From Rubrivivax sp. (GTDB lineage Bacteria > Pseudomonadota > Gammaproteobacteria > Burkholderiales > Burkholderiaceae_C): a stretch of 64,000 nt of DNA. The notes under the pieces are model-generated. The model was not told the DNA's origin. It did not search any database and was given only the letters and a program-made list of their open reading frames with translations. Below are positions 43,996 to 52,721 of the stretch, piece by piece (the first letter of the stretch is position 1; each line of letters begins with the position of its first letter). The stretch covers positions 1 through 64,000 of the forward strand of contig JADYZZ010000052.1 of assembly GCA_020852865.1 (NCBI GenBank). The letters are read 5' to 3'. A program made the position numbers and the translations under genes.

Positions 43996-45201
43996 TCACG
44001 CGACTTGATTTCGGCCCGCCGACGCGGGACGCCAGGGCCCGAGGCGCTCGAGCACGACGGCCCGGCGCGCCAGCCACCAGCCGAAGCATTCGGGCCAGGC
44101 AGCGAAGCGCTGCGCGGGCGACGTTCCAGCGGCGAGTTCGGCTGCGGCGTGGAGCGCCCAGTTGGGCTCCTGCAACGCCTGCCGCGCAATCGCGATCAGG
44201 TCGGCTTGGCCCGCGCGCAGGGCAGCTTCGGCTTGCCAGGGGTCGACGATGAGGCCTACCGCGATGGCGGCGATGCCGGCGTCGCGCCGCACGCGCTCGG
44301 CATAGGGAAGCTGAAAACCGTAGTCGCGAGGCACCGTCGATGCCGTCGGCGAACCGGCAATTCCGCCGGACGAGCAGTCGACCAGGTCCACGCCGCGCTG
44401 CTTCAGCTCGCGCGCGAACAGGACCGAATCCTCGATGCCCCAGCCGCCTTCGAGGTCATCGACGGCCGAGATCCGCACCGACAGCGGCAACGACGGCGGC
44501 CAGCGCTCGCGCACGGCTTCGACAACCTCGAGCGGCAACCGCATGCGGTTGGCCAGGCTGCCGCCGTAGGCATCGGCGCGTCGGTTGGTGTGCGGCGACA
44601 GGAAGCCGTGCAGAAGGTAGCCGTGCGCCGCATGGATCTCCAGCACCTGGAAGCCGGCGCGGCTGGCGCGTTCGGCGGCGGCCGCGAAGTCGCTGCGCAG
44701 CCGTGCGAGGTCGGCCTGCGTCGCCGCGCGTGGTGCCGTCCAGCCCGGCCCGAACGCCTGCGCACTGCATGCGAGCGTCTGCCAGGGAGCCTCGCCGCGG
44801 GCGATGTCGCTCGTGCCGAGCGGGCCGCCGCCGTGGAACGGCCGCTGTGAACTGGCCCTGCGCCCGGCATGTCCGATCTGGATGCCGGGCGTCGTGCCGT
44901 GGTCGCGCAGGAAGGCGGCGACGCGCGCCAGCGGCGCGACCTGCGCGTCGTCCCAAAGCCCGAGGTCGCCGTGCGAGGTGCGCCCCTCGGGCTGCACCGC
45001 GGTGACTTCCACGAACGCGAGCCCGGCGCCGCCGAGCGCGAAGCGGCCCAGATGGACGAGATGGAAGTCATTGGCCATCCCGTCGACGGCCGCGTACGTG
45101 CACATCGGCGAGATCACGACGCGGTTGCACAGCGTGACCTCGCGCAGGCGCAGCGGCTGCATCAGCAGCGCTGCTTCCGGGAATTCTGGGGCTTGGCTCA
45201 T
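43996..45201 (-). CDS. NADH:flavin oxidoreductase, YqjM-type Old Yellow Enzyme
   Basis: This 401-aa FMN TIM-barrel reductase acts on activated C=C bonds. It shows NRVVISPMCTYAAVDG, with the Cys of thermophilic-like/YqjM enzymes, HLGRFALGG, IQIGHAGRR, EIHAAHGYLLHGFLSPHTNRR split around the active-site His pair, YGGSLANRMRLP and ISAVDDLEGG. It is the last gene of the second transporter operon and convergent with gntR. A role in reducing an enone or enoyl intermediate of the pathway is likely. Confidence 0.92.
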   Translation of the reverse strand: MSQAPEFPEAALLMQPLRLREVTLCNRVVISPMCTYAAVDGMANDFHLVHLGRFALGGAGLAFVEVTAVQPEGRTSHGDLGLWDDAQVAPLARVAAFLRDHGTTPGIQIGHAGRRASSQRPFHGGGPLGTSDIARGEAPWQTLACSAQAFGPGWTAPRAATQADLARLRSDFAAAAERASRAGFQVLEIHAAHGYLLHGFLSPHTNRRADAYGGSLANRMRLPLEVVEAVRERWPPSLPLSVRISAVDDLEGGWGIEDSVLFARELKQRGVDLVDCSSGGIAGSPTASTVPRDYGFQLPYAERVRRDAGIAAIAVGLIVDPWQAEAALRAGQADLIAIARQALQEPNWALHAAAELAAGTSPAQRFAAWPECFGWWLARRAVVLERLGPWRPASAGRNQVA

Positions 45202-45217
45202 GGTCGGCAGCAGGCAT

Positions 45218-46024
45218 TCAGATGCTTCGGCCGCCGTCCACTTCCAGGCAGACGCCGGTGAGGAAGGCGGCTTCGTCGGACGCCAGGAACAGGGCAGCAC
45301 TGGCCATGTCCTCGACATCGCACAGGCGTCCGAGCGGGATGTTGGCAGCGAAGCCTTCGCGCATCCGGCTCTGCTCGCGCTCGTCGCCGTAGGAACTCAG
45401 CGCGGCAGCGAGCAGCGGCGTGGCGGCGGCCACCGGTGCGAGGCAATTCACGCGGATGCGCTTGGGGGCCAGCTCGAGCGCGAGGGCCTTCGTGGCCACC
45501 ACGGCGGCACCCTTGGACGCACAGTACCAGGCGATGTCCGGGCGCGGGCGGATCGCCGCGACCGAGGTCGTGCTGAGGATGACGCCGCCGCGCGTCGCCA
45601 TCAGCGGCACGGCCTTCACCGCGCACCAATAGAGCGACTTCATGTTGACGTCGAACAGGCGGTCGTACTCCGCCTCGCCGACGCTGTGGCAAGGCACGTA
45701 GCGCTGGGCGACACCCGCGTTGTTCACGAACACATCCAGTCCGCCGAAGGCCTGGGTCGTGAACTCGACCAGGTGCTGCATCGAGGCGCCGTCGGCAACG
45801 TCGACCGGGCAGGCCATCGCCTGCAGACCCTCGCGGCGCAGTTGGTCGGCCAGTGCCTCGGCGTGCGGGCCCGCAAGGTCCGCGACGACCACCCGGGCGC
45901 CCTCGCGGGCGAAGCGGGCGGCGATCGCCGCGCCGAAGCCCGACGCGCCCCCGGTCACCACGGCGATCTTGTCGGCGAGCCTTGTGCCGCGCGCAAGCGC
46001 TCCGGACGTGGGGATCTCGTGCAT
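45218..46024 (-). CDS. Short-chain dehydrogenase/reductase (SDR 3)
   Basis: The 268-aa SDR has VVTGGASGFGAAIAARF, VVVADLAGP, NNAGVAQRY, STTSVAAIRPRPDIAWYCASKGA and a C-terminal GVCLEVDGGRSI. The Asp after beta-2 suggests NAD. It lies between livF (21 nt) and the Old Yellow Enzyme (16 nt), in the second transporter operon. Confidence 0.9.
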   Translation of the reverse strand: MHEIPTSGALARGTRLADKIAVVTGGASGFGAAIAARFAREGARVVVADLAGPHAEALADQLRREGLQAMACPVDVADGASMQHLVEFTTQAFGGLDVFVNNAGVAQRYVPCHSVGEAEYDRLFDVNMKSLYWCAVKAVPLMATRGGVILSTTSVAAIRPRPDIAWYCASKGAAVVATKALALELAPKRIRVNCLAPVAAATPLLAAALSSYGDEREQSRMREGFAANIPLGRLCDVEDMASAALFLASDEAAFLTGVCLEVDGGRSI

Positions 46025-46045
46025 GCGTGTTTCGTACGAGGAGGC

Positions 46046-46756
46046 TCAGGCCACCTCGAGCCAGTTGCGCCTGACGTCCACGTTCTCGCGCAGTTGCTGC
46101 GGGCTGCCTTCGAAGACGATCTGCCCGCGGCCCATGATCAGGCAGCGGTGCGCGACTTGCAGCGCGACGGTCATTTTCTGCTCCACGAGGATGATCGCCA
46201 CGCCTCGGCGGTTGATCTCCAGCATGACATCGACCAGCTGCCGGACGATCTTCGGCGCCAGCCCCTCGGTCGGCTCGTCGATCATCAGCAGGCTCGGATT
46301 GCCGAGCAGGGAACGACACAGCGTGAGCATCTGCTGCTCGCCGCCGGACAGATTGCCCGCCTTCGTGCCGCGTCGTTCGAGGAGGCGGGGAAAGAAGGCG
46401 TACATCTGCTCGATCGTCCACGGCGGCCGTCCGCCGGCAGCCGGTTTCAGGCCGATTTCGAGGTTCTCGTGCACCGTGAGGTTCGGGAAGATCAGGCGCT
46501 CTTCCGGCACGTACCCGAGCCCCGCCTTGGCGATGCGATAGGGCAACAGGCCTGCCAGCTCACGGCCGGCCAGCCGCACCGAGCCGGCCGTGGGCGGAAC
46601 CAGCCCGATCAGCGCCTTGAGCATGGTCGAGCGACCCGAGCCGTTGCGCCCGAGGATGCTGACGATCTCGCTCGCGTCGACGCACAGGCTGACACCCGTG
46701 AGCACGTGGATCTTGTCGTAGTGCGCGTGCAGGTCGGCCACTTCGAGCAGACTCAT
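46046..46756 (-). CDS. livF: LIV-type ABC transporter ATPase LivF (system 2), Walker A Lys to Arg
   Basis: The 236-aa ATPase has signature LSGGEQQMLTLCRSL, Walker B LLMIDEPTEGLAP and His-loop-like ILVEQKMTVA. Walker A reads ILGRNGSGRSTML: the near-invariant Lys before Ser-Thr is Arg (codon CGC). Arg here usually cripples ATP hydrolysis, so either LivG2 carries the activity or the site tolerates the change. ATG 46756 overlaps the livG stop. Confidence 0.93.
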   Translation of the reverse strand: MSLLEVADLHAHYDKIHVLTGVSLCVDASEIVSILGRNGSGRSTMLKALIGLVPPTAGSVRLAGRELAGLLPYRIAKAGLGYVPEERLIFPNLTVHENLEIGLKPAAGGRPPWTIEQMYAFFPRLLERRGTKAGNLSGGEQQMLTLCRSLLGNPSLLMIDEPTEGLAPKIVRQLVDVMLEINRRGVAIILVEQKMTVALQVAHRCLIMGRGQIVFEGSPQQLRENVDVRRNWLEVA

Positions 46757-47502
46757 GCGTGGGCCTCGCCGAGGTAGGCTTCCTGCACGGCTGCGCTGTC
46801 TCGGATCGCCTGCGGCGCGCCGGTCGCGATGATCTGGCCGTAGACGAGGACGGAGATGCGGTCGGCAAGCGAGAACACGACGTCCATGTCGTGCTCGATC
46901 ACCATCAGGGTCTTGCCCTGGGTGACGCGGCGCACGAGCTCGACGATGTAGCGCGACTCGTCGGCCGACATGCCGGCCGTGGGTTCGTCGAGCAAGATGA
47001 GGTCGCCCGCCGGTCCGAGCGCCATCGCGATCTCGAGCGCGCGCTGCTCCGAGTAGGCCAGATCGCCTGCACGCGTGTCGCGCACGGGCCGCAAGCGGCA
47101 CAGCTCGAGCAGCTCCTCGGCATCCTCGTTGACGCGGCGTGCGCGTCGCGCCAGCCGGAACAGGCCGAAGCGGTCGCCGTGACGCGCCATCGTGGCGACG
47201 CAGAGGTTGTCGAAGACGGTCATGCGCGGAAAGATGCTCGTGATCTGGAACGAGCGGCACAAGCCCTTGCGCGTGATGCGGTGCGGCGGCAGCCCGGCGA
47301 TCTCCTCGCCGTTGAGCTCGATGCTGCCGCCGGTGGGTTGCAGAAGCCCGGTGACGAGATGGAACAGCGTCGACTTGCCGGCCCCGTTGGGTCCGATGAT
47401 CGCGTGGCGCTCGCCGCCGACCACGTCGAGGCTCAGATCGCGAATGATCTCGGTACCGCCGAAGTTCTTGCGCAGGTTGCGGATGGCGATGCGTCCGCTC
47501 AT
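46753..47502 (-). CDS. livG: LIV-type ABC transporter ATPase LivG (system 2)
   Basis: The 249-aa ATPase has an intact Walker A IIGPNGAGKSTLF, LCRSFQITSIFPRMTVFDNL, signature-like LAYSEQRALEIAMAL, Walker B LILLDEPTAGMSA and His in VIEHDMDVVF. It is the partner of the Walker-A-variant LivF2 and overlaps livM by the ATGA arrangement. Confidence 0.94.
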   Translation of the reverse strand: MSGRIAIRNLRKNFGGTEIIRDLSLDVVGGERHAIIGPNGAGKSTLFHLVTGLLQPTGGSIELNGEEIAGLPPHRITRKGLCRSFQITSIFPRMTVFDNLCVATMARHGDRFGLFRLARRARRVNEDAEELLELCRLRPVRDTRAGDLAYSEQRALEIAMALGPAGDLILLDEPTAGMSADESRYIVELVRRVTQGKTLMVIEHDMDVVFSLADRISVLVYGQIIATGAPQAIRDSAAVQEAYLGEAHA

Positions 47503-48758
47503 GACCGGGACTCCTGCAGCGCGCGTGCGCGCAGCCGCGGCCCGGGCGGGCGCACCCGACGCAGGATGAAGGCGGCCGCGATCGCGAGTGCGCCTAGCGG
47601 CACCAGCCAGGTCGCGATCCGGTCCGGCCGCCATTGCTGCCAGAACAACGTGATCGGCTCCCAGGTTCCGCTGCGCGCGAGCGCAGCCTGGTAGTCGCGC
47701 GACAACACCCTGCCGGCCAGTTCGCACAGGAAGATCGTGGCGATCGCGATCACCGCCACGGTCAACATCATCAGCAGCCTTTCGGCCGGCGAGCGACCCT
47801 CGTGATGCACGAGCCCGCGAATCGATTTCACGATCAGGTCGAGCAGACCGGCCGGCGCGTACATCATCACGACGACGAAGATCAGCCCCTGGTACAGCAG
47901 CCATTGGCGGGTCAGATCGGAGACCGCGAAGCCGAACAGGGTCATCGTCGCCGCACCGACGGCCGGGCCGATGAAGGTGCCGATACCGCCGATGTAGCTG
48001 AACAGCACCACGTTGGCGGAGTAGCCCATGCTGAAAAGCAGGTAGTTGGCGCTCTCGGTCGTCAGCGCCAGCAAGCCTCCGGCGACGCCGGCGAACATGC
48101 ACGAGACGGAAAACACGAGGTTCTTCGTGCGGTGCGCGTCGAATCCCAGAAAGGCCACGCGGCGCTCGTTCTCGCGCAGCGCGACGGTGAGGCGACCGAA
48201 GCTGGTGCGCGTGTACGCGTACATCGCCAGCACGCTGAGCACGAACCAGCCGAGCACCAGGTAGTAGACCTCGCGCTCGGATCCGAAACCGATGCCTGCC
48301 CACGGCTGGCGCATCGAAGAGATTCCGGTCTCGCCGCCGAAGACGCGCTGGATGTTCGGAGCGACCGTATGCAGCAGTTCGGCGATTGCCAGCGTCACCA
48401 TCGAGAAGTAGACCCCGCTGCGCAGAGTCGCGAAGAACCCGGCGACAGCGCCCGCGGCGAGGCCGGCTGCGGCACCCACCAGCGGCAGCAGCGGCGTGGG
48501 CAGACTCCAGGCGCCGGTCTCGGCGGCCTGCATGGCATGGACGGTCGCGAAGCAGCCGATCGCGAAGTAGGCGCCATGGCCGAAGGACAGCATGCCGCCC
48601 TGGCCCATCAGGAGGCTGAAAGCGAGCGCGAAAAGCGCCGCGACGAGCATCGAGGACATCGCGCCGACCCAGTGCGGTGCCAGCCACGCCGGCAGCGCCA
48701 GCAGCACGATGAGCAGGCCGGAGTAGCTCAGGGCGGCCTTGACGTTCGTGGGGCTCAT
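47499..48758 (-). CDS. livM: LIV-type ABC permease LivM (system 2), extended C-terminus
   Basis: The 419-aa permease is about 100 residues longer than LivM1. The N-terminal ~310 residues hold the usual spans, MGQGGMLSFGHGAYFAIG and VALRENERRVAFLGFDAHR. The extra C-terminus adds two hydrophobic spans (LLMMLTVAVIAIATIFL and WLVPLGALAIAAAFIL) and a basic tail. The function of the extension is unknown. Confidence 0.92.
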   Translation of the reverse strand: MSPTNVKAALSYSGLLIVLLALPAWLAPHWVGAMSSMLVAALFALAFSLLMGQGGMLSFGHGAYFAIGCFATVHAMQAAETGAWSLPTPLLPLVGAAAGLAAGAVAGFFATLRSGVYFSMVTLAIAELLHTVAPNIQRVFGGETGISSMRQPWAGIGFGSEREVYYLVLGWFVLSVLAMYAYTRTSFGRLTVALRENERRVAFLGFDAHRTKNLVFSVSCMFAGVAGGLLALTTESANYLLFSMGYSANVVLFSYIGGIGTFIGPAVGAATMTLFGFAVSDLTRQWLLYQGLIFVVVMMYAPAGLLDLIVKSIRGLVHHEGRSPAERLLMMLTVAVIAIATIFLCELAGRVLSRDYQAALARSGTWEPITLFWQQWRPDRIATWLVPLGALAIAAAFILRRVRPPGPRLRARALQESRS

Positions 48759-48770
48759 GCGTTCAGGAGC

Positions 48771-49712
48771 TCAGTTGCGCTCGCCCATCAGGCCTGCAGG
48801 GCGGATCAGCAGGACGATCAACATCAGCAGCACGGGAATGGCCGCCGAATAGGTGGACAGCTTCACGGTCATGAAGTCGCCCATGGCCGCCGCGTGTTCG
48901 CGCAGGCCGATCCAGCCCAGCATGTCGGCGATCGAGAAGTCCAGGCCGACCGAGAACGAAGTCAGCACGCCGATCATCAACGATGCGATGAGGGCGCCTT
49001 CGAGCGAACCGAGGCCGCCGACGACAACGACGACGAACACGATCACGCCGAGTTCCAGCGCCATGTTCGGGTTGGTCGTGAGCAGCGCGCCGCTGACGGC
49101 GCCCGCCAGGCCGGCCATCCAGGCGCCGAGCCCGAACACGCCCATGAAGACCGCGGGCACGTTGTGTCCGAGCGCACCGACCATCTTGGGCAGCCGGACT
49201 GCCGCACGCACGACGATTCCCACGCGCGTGTAGCGCAGCAGGCAGAACAGGATGGCGAACATCAGCAGCGCGGTCAGGCCGACGAAGATCCGATAGAACT
49301 GGAACTCCGTGCTGAACAGCGTGAAGGCCGGGAACTGCAACTCGCTCGGTGCGCGGTAGTTCACGGCGTAATTGCCGTACAGCATCTTCATCAGCTCCTC
49401 GAACACGAACGCCAGCCCGAAGGTGAGGAGCAGTTCGTGCGCGTGCCCGTGTGCGTGCACGCGGCGCAGCATGTAGCGTTCGACGCCCATTCCGATCACG
49501 CCGACGACCAGCGGCGCGAGCACGATCGCCCACCAGAAGCCGAGCATGCCGCCGAGCGAGTAGGCCAGATAGGCGCCCAGCATGTAGAAGGAGGCATGGG
49601 CGAAGTTGATGATCCCCATCATGCCGAAGATGAGCGTCAGGCCGGCCGAGACCGCGAACAGGATCAGGCCGTAGATGAGGCCGTTGAGCAATGAGACGCC
49701 AAAGAACTCCAC
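48771..49712 (-). CDS. livH: LIV-type ABC permease LivH (system 2)
   Basis: The 313-aa permease starts at GTG 49712 (MEFFGVSLLNGLIYG), preceded by a GAGG-containing region. It has the LivH hallmark LTLIFGMMGIINFAHASFYMLGAYLA and RYTRVGIVVRAAVRLPKMVGALG as coupling loop. It lies 212 bp after the binding-protein gene, a GC-rich gap with no visible gene. Confidence 0.93.
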   Translation of the reverse strand: MEFFGVSLLNGLIYGLILFAVSAGLTLIFGMMGIINFAHASFYMLGAYLAYSLGGMLGFWWAIVLAPLVVGVIGMGVERYMLRRVHAHGHAHELLLTFGLAFVFEELMKMLYGNYAVNYRAPSELQFPAFTLFSTEFQFYRIFVGLTALLMFAILFCLLRYTRVGIVVRAAVRLPKMVGALGHNVPAVFMGVFGLGAWMAGLAGAVSGALLTTNPNMALELGVIVFVVVVVGGLGSLEGALIASLMIGVLTSFSVGLDFSIADMLGWIGLREHAAAMGDFMTVKLSTYSAAIPVLLMLIVLLIRPAGLMGERN

Positions 49713-49924
49713 GCCTTGACCTCACACCGGCGGCTGCCCGCAACGAAGGGACGAAGGACACCGCCGCCGCGGCGCGGGCGCAGCCGCCGCAGGCTGGGCC
49801 CGGTGCGCCGCAAGCCCGGCCCCGGCATCCTGCCGCCGGTGGCCGGCGCCTGGGCTGCCGCTTCCGGCCGGCCCGGCCGCGCTTTCGGCCTCGCGGCGCG
49901 CGCTGATCTCGGACTTCGAGCCGT

Positions 49925-51160
49925 TCACTCGGGGCGTTTCATCACGCAGCTCTTCGCCACAGGAACGGCCGCGTCCTGGGCGGAGACGACCTTCAGCAGC
50001 CGAAAGCCCATGTCCGTGCCGTCGACCTTGAAGCGCGCATTCTTGCTCACCTCGCTGATCGTGACGGGCAGCAGCGCCTGGTGGTCCTCCTTGCGCACGG
50101 ACCAGGCTCCGACCGGCGACTCCCACGTCGCGCTCTCCAGCGCCGAGGCGAGCCTGACCGCGTCGATGTTGCCGCCCTTGAAGTCGAGCGTCTTGAGCGC
50201 TGCGCCCAGATAGCCCATCGCGAACGCGGCAGTCGGCTCCTCCGAGTAGGGGTAGTGGCCGATCTTCGCCTTGAAGTCCTCGATGAAGGCTTTGCCCTTG
50301 TCGCCGCCGGCTTCCAGGTTGTAGATCTTCACCAGGTACGCTCCGAGCGCCGCATTGCCTGCGTTGCCGAGCGTCCCGGGCGTGTCGAGCGACGTATTGC
50401 CGAAACGCACCTTCAGCCCCGCGTCGCCGGCCGCCTTGAGCAGCAGGATGATGTCGTTGGCCCAGTTGCCGGTGAGCACGGTCTGCGCACCCGAGGCCTT
50501 GATCTTGGCCACGTAGGGCGAGAAGTCCTGGATCTTGTTGGTGTCGTGCAGCACCGACTCGACGACCTTGGCGCCGGCCTTGGTCACGGCCGCCGCCTGA
50601 GCCTGCTCGTGGTCCTTGCCGTACGAGTAGTTCTGGTTGATGGAGTAGACCTTGTCGCCGAGGACACCGGTTTCCTTCATCACCTGCACGAGCGCGTTGA
50701 TGCGGATGTAGGGATTGGTCGACATCCGGAAGAACCAGAAGTGGCACTTGTCGGCCGTGAGTTCGTAGGCCTCGGAGCCGACGTTGAGGTAGATGATCTC
50801 CTTGCCCGGGTTGCGCAGGTTGTACTTGCGGATGTCGTCGCTCAGCTGCGCCGCCACCGCCGAGGACGAGGCAGAGGAGACGATGCGCGCGCCGTCGGCG
50901 ATCGCGGTCTTCAGCTTGTCGGCGGCACCCGTGGGCCCGCCCTGGTTGTCGTACTCGAGCAGCCGGACCTTGGCGCCGTTGAATCCGCCGCCCTGATTGA
51001 TCTTCTCGACGCCGTAGCGCATGCCTTCGGTGAATGCGATTCCCGTCTGTGCGGCGGGCCCCGACAGGGCTTCGATCATCGCGATCTTGAGCGGTTCGCA
51101 ATGGGCCGATGCCCCGAGCGCAGCCGCGGTGGCAGCGATCCAGAAGTGCTTGGTCTTCAT
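49925..51160 (-). CDS. LIV-type periplasmic substrate-binding protein (system 2)
   Basis: The 411-aa protein has a signal peptide (MKTKHFWIAATAAALGASAHC) and a type I binding-protein fold: LKIAMIEALSGPAAQTG, NQGGGFNGAKVRLLEYDNQGG, SSASSSAVAAQLSDDIRKY, NQNYSYGKDHEQAQ. It differs greatly from the system-1 protein, so the two transporters probably import different compounds. GGAGAG precedes the ATG. First gene of the second transporter operon. Confidence 0.93.
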   Translation of the reverse strand: MKTKHFWIAATAAALGASAHCEPLKIAMIEALSGPAAQTGIAFTEGMRYGVEKINQGGGFNGAKVRLLEYDNQGGPTGAADKLKTAIADGARIVSSASSSAVAAQLSDDIRKYNLRNPGKEIIYLNVGSEAYELTADKCHFWFFRMSTNPYIRINALVQVMKETGVLGDKVYSINQNYSYGKDHEQAQAAAVTKAGAKVVESVLHDTNKIQDFSPYVAKIKASGAQTVLTGNWANDIILLLKAAGDAGLKVRFGNTSLDTPGTLGNAGNAALGAYLVKIYNLEAGGDKGKAFIEDFKAKIGHYPYSEEPTAAFAMGYLGAALKTLDFKGGNIDAVRLASALESATWESPVGAWSVRKEDHQALLPVTISEVSKNARFKVDGTDMGFRLLKVVSAQDAAVPVAKSCVMKRPE

Positions 51161-51541
51161 CGTCTCTCCGACAGAGCCGGACAAGGCCGGCGGGGTGTTA
51201 TGGGTGAGTCGCGCGTACGGCCGCCGGTCAGGGCGCCACCGGTGGTTTCGATCGGCGCACCGGAGCCCAGCGTGTATACACAGAGCCTAGTCTATGTGTC
51301 CACGGTAGCTCGTGGTTCAGGGAAAACGCCTAGGTCTAGGCTCGGTCTGTCGTCGGATACCGCCACAACCTGATCTTGCATGTATCCATGATGACTTCGT
51401 GAGCATACAATCTTGCGCGTACCTGGCTGCACGCCGTCGCGCCCCGGGCACCTTCGGGCCGCGAGCGGTTCGCCGCCGATGCGACGCGCCGCGCCGTCGC
51501 GTTGTCGCCGGTTGTGCGGTCGGAAACCAGGAGCGCTTCCC
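51161..51541. promoter_or_regulatory. Divergent promoter region with operators (381 bp)
   Basis: This region lies between the system-2 binding protein and SDR 4 and holds no gene. It contains the perfect palindrome GTGTATACAC (51272-51281) 112 bp before the binding-protein start, and a weaker ATGTATCCAT (51380-51389). The latter sits where a -35 would be for a TACAAT at 51406-51411 facing SDR 4. The layout fits repression of both directions by the GntR regulator. Confidence 0.6.
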
Positions 51542-52345
51542 ATGACGCAAACCGTTGGACAAGCGGGGGCCCAGCGACTGGCGGGGCGAATCGCCATCGT
51601 TACCGGAGCGGGTTCGGGCATCGGTCGCGCCATCGCGTTGCGCCTGCTGGCCGAGGGCGCGCGGGTGCTTGCAGCCGACCGCGATCCGCAGGGATTGCTG
51701 CAGACGGGCGAAGCCGCTGCGTCCGCCGGAAGGGACCGCCTGGAACTGCTGGAAGTCGATCTCGCCGACGATGCGGCGCCACAGCACATCGTCGAACGCT
51801 GCCGCGCGCGCTTCGGCATGCCCGAGTTGCTGGTCAACAATGCCGGCGTCGGCGACGCCAAGCCCTTGCACGCCAGCAGCGACGCCGACATCGACCGCTA
51901 CTTGAGCATCAACGTGCGTGCGCTGATGCGCCTGAGCAGGGCCTTCCTGGAGGCGGCGGCGCCGCACGGCTCGGCGATCGTCAACATCGCCTCGGTGAAC
52001 GGGTTGCGCGGGTTCCAGAACTGCGCGCCCTATGCCGCCAGCAAGGCCGCGGTCATCGGGCTGACGCGCCAGATGGCTGCCGACTACGGCGTGCGTGGCC
52101 TGCGCGTCAATGCCGTGGCCCCGGGCGCCATTGCGACGCCGCTGACGGCTCAGCGCCTCGAGTCGAACGAATGGTTCAAGGCCGCCGTGGTCGGCGGGAC
52201 GCCGCTCGGGCGTACCGGCACACCCGAGGAGGTCGCTGCGGCCGTGGCGTTCCTGTGTTCGGACGACGCGTCGTTCATCACCGGCCAGACGCTTGCCGTC
52301 GATGGCGGCTTCAGCGAGACGAAGTACTGGCCGGTGGCCCCGTGA
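51542..52345 (+). CDS. Short-chain dehydrogenase/reductase (SDR 4)
   Basis: The 267-aa SDR has IVTGAGSGIGRAIALRL, VLAADRDPQG, NNAGVGDAKPL, NIASVNGLRGFQNCAPYAASKAA and TGQTLAVDGGFSE. ATG 51542 gives a normal N-terminus; earlier in-frame codons add Arg/Pro-rich sequence. It is closely related to SDR 5 downstream (shared GLTRQMAADYG), suggesting duplication and related substrates. Confidence 0.92.
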   Translation: MTQTVGQAGAQRLAGRIAIVTGAGSGIGRAIALRLLAEGARVLAADRDPQGLLQTGEAAASAGRDRLELLEVDLADDAAPQHIVERCRARFGMPELLVNNAGVGDAKPLHASSDADIDRYLSINVRALMRLSRAFLEAAAPHGSAIVNIASVNGLRGFQNCAPYAASKAAVIGLTRQMAADYGVRGLRVNAVAPGAIATPLTAQRLESNEWFKAAVVGGTPLGRTGTPEEVAAAVAFLCSDDASFITGQTLAVDGGFSETKYWPVAP

Positions 52346-52721
52346 GCGGCTCGAGGCATCGGTCGACCGGAGTCCGAATCGATTGCCGGCGCGCGCCGCG
52401 CGTGGTGCCCGCAGCTGCGTGGCGCGTCGGGCGCCGATCGCGCCGGCGCAACCCGGGCGCCTTGGCGATCGGTACTCCGGGTGCAAAGGAGATGGCTTCG
52501 AGCGCAGAAGCGCAATGCTGCTTGACGGAAGCGCGATATGTATACATACTACCCGGACACATGGCGCAGGTGACTGTTTTCTGGCGAAAATCTTGCGCCA
52601 TGTGTACACGTGCGAATTGCATATGCCGGCAATCCAACTCGGCATCGGTGCGTGACACGGCCGCGAGCGGTCCGCGTCCGATCCCTTGCCGTTGAGCGCA
52701 TCAACCAGGACCGGAGATCGC
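52346..52721. promoter_or_regulatory. Promoter region of the main catabolic operon (376 bp)
   Basis: No gene is seen here. It contains the perfect 12-bp palindrome TATGTATACATA (52537-52548) and ATGTGTACACGT (52600-52611, perfect 8-bp core GTGTACAC). An 11-bp inverted repeat CACATGGCGCA (52558-52568) / TGCGCCATGTG (52594-52604) spans the space between and overlaps the second operator. This is the best-conserved operator pair in the island and precedes the mutase operon. Confidence 0.65.
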
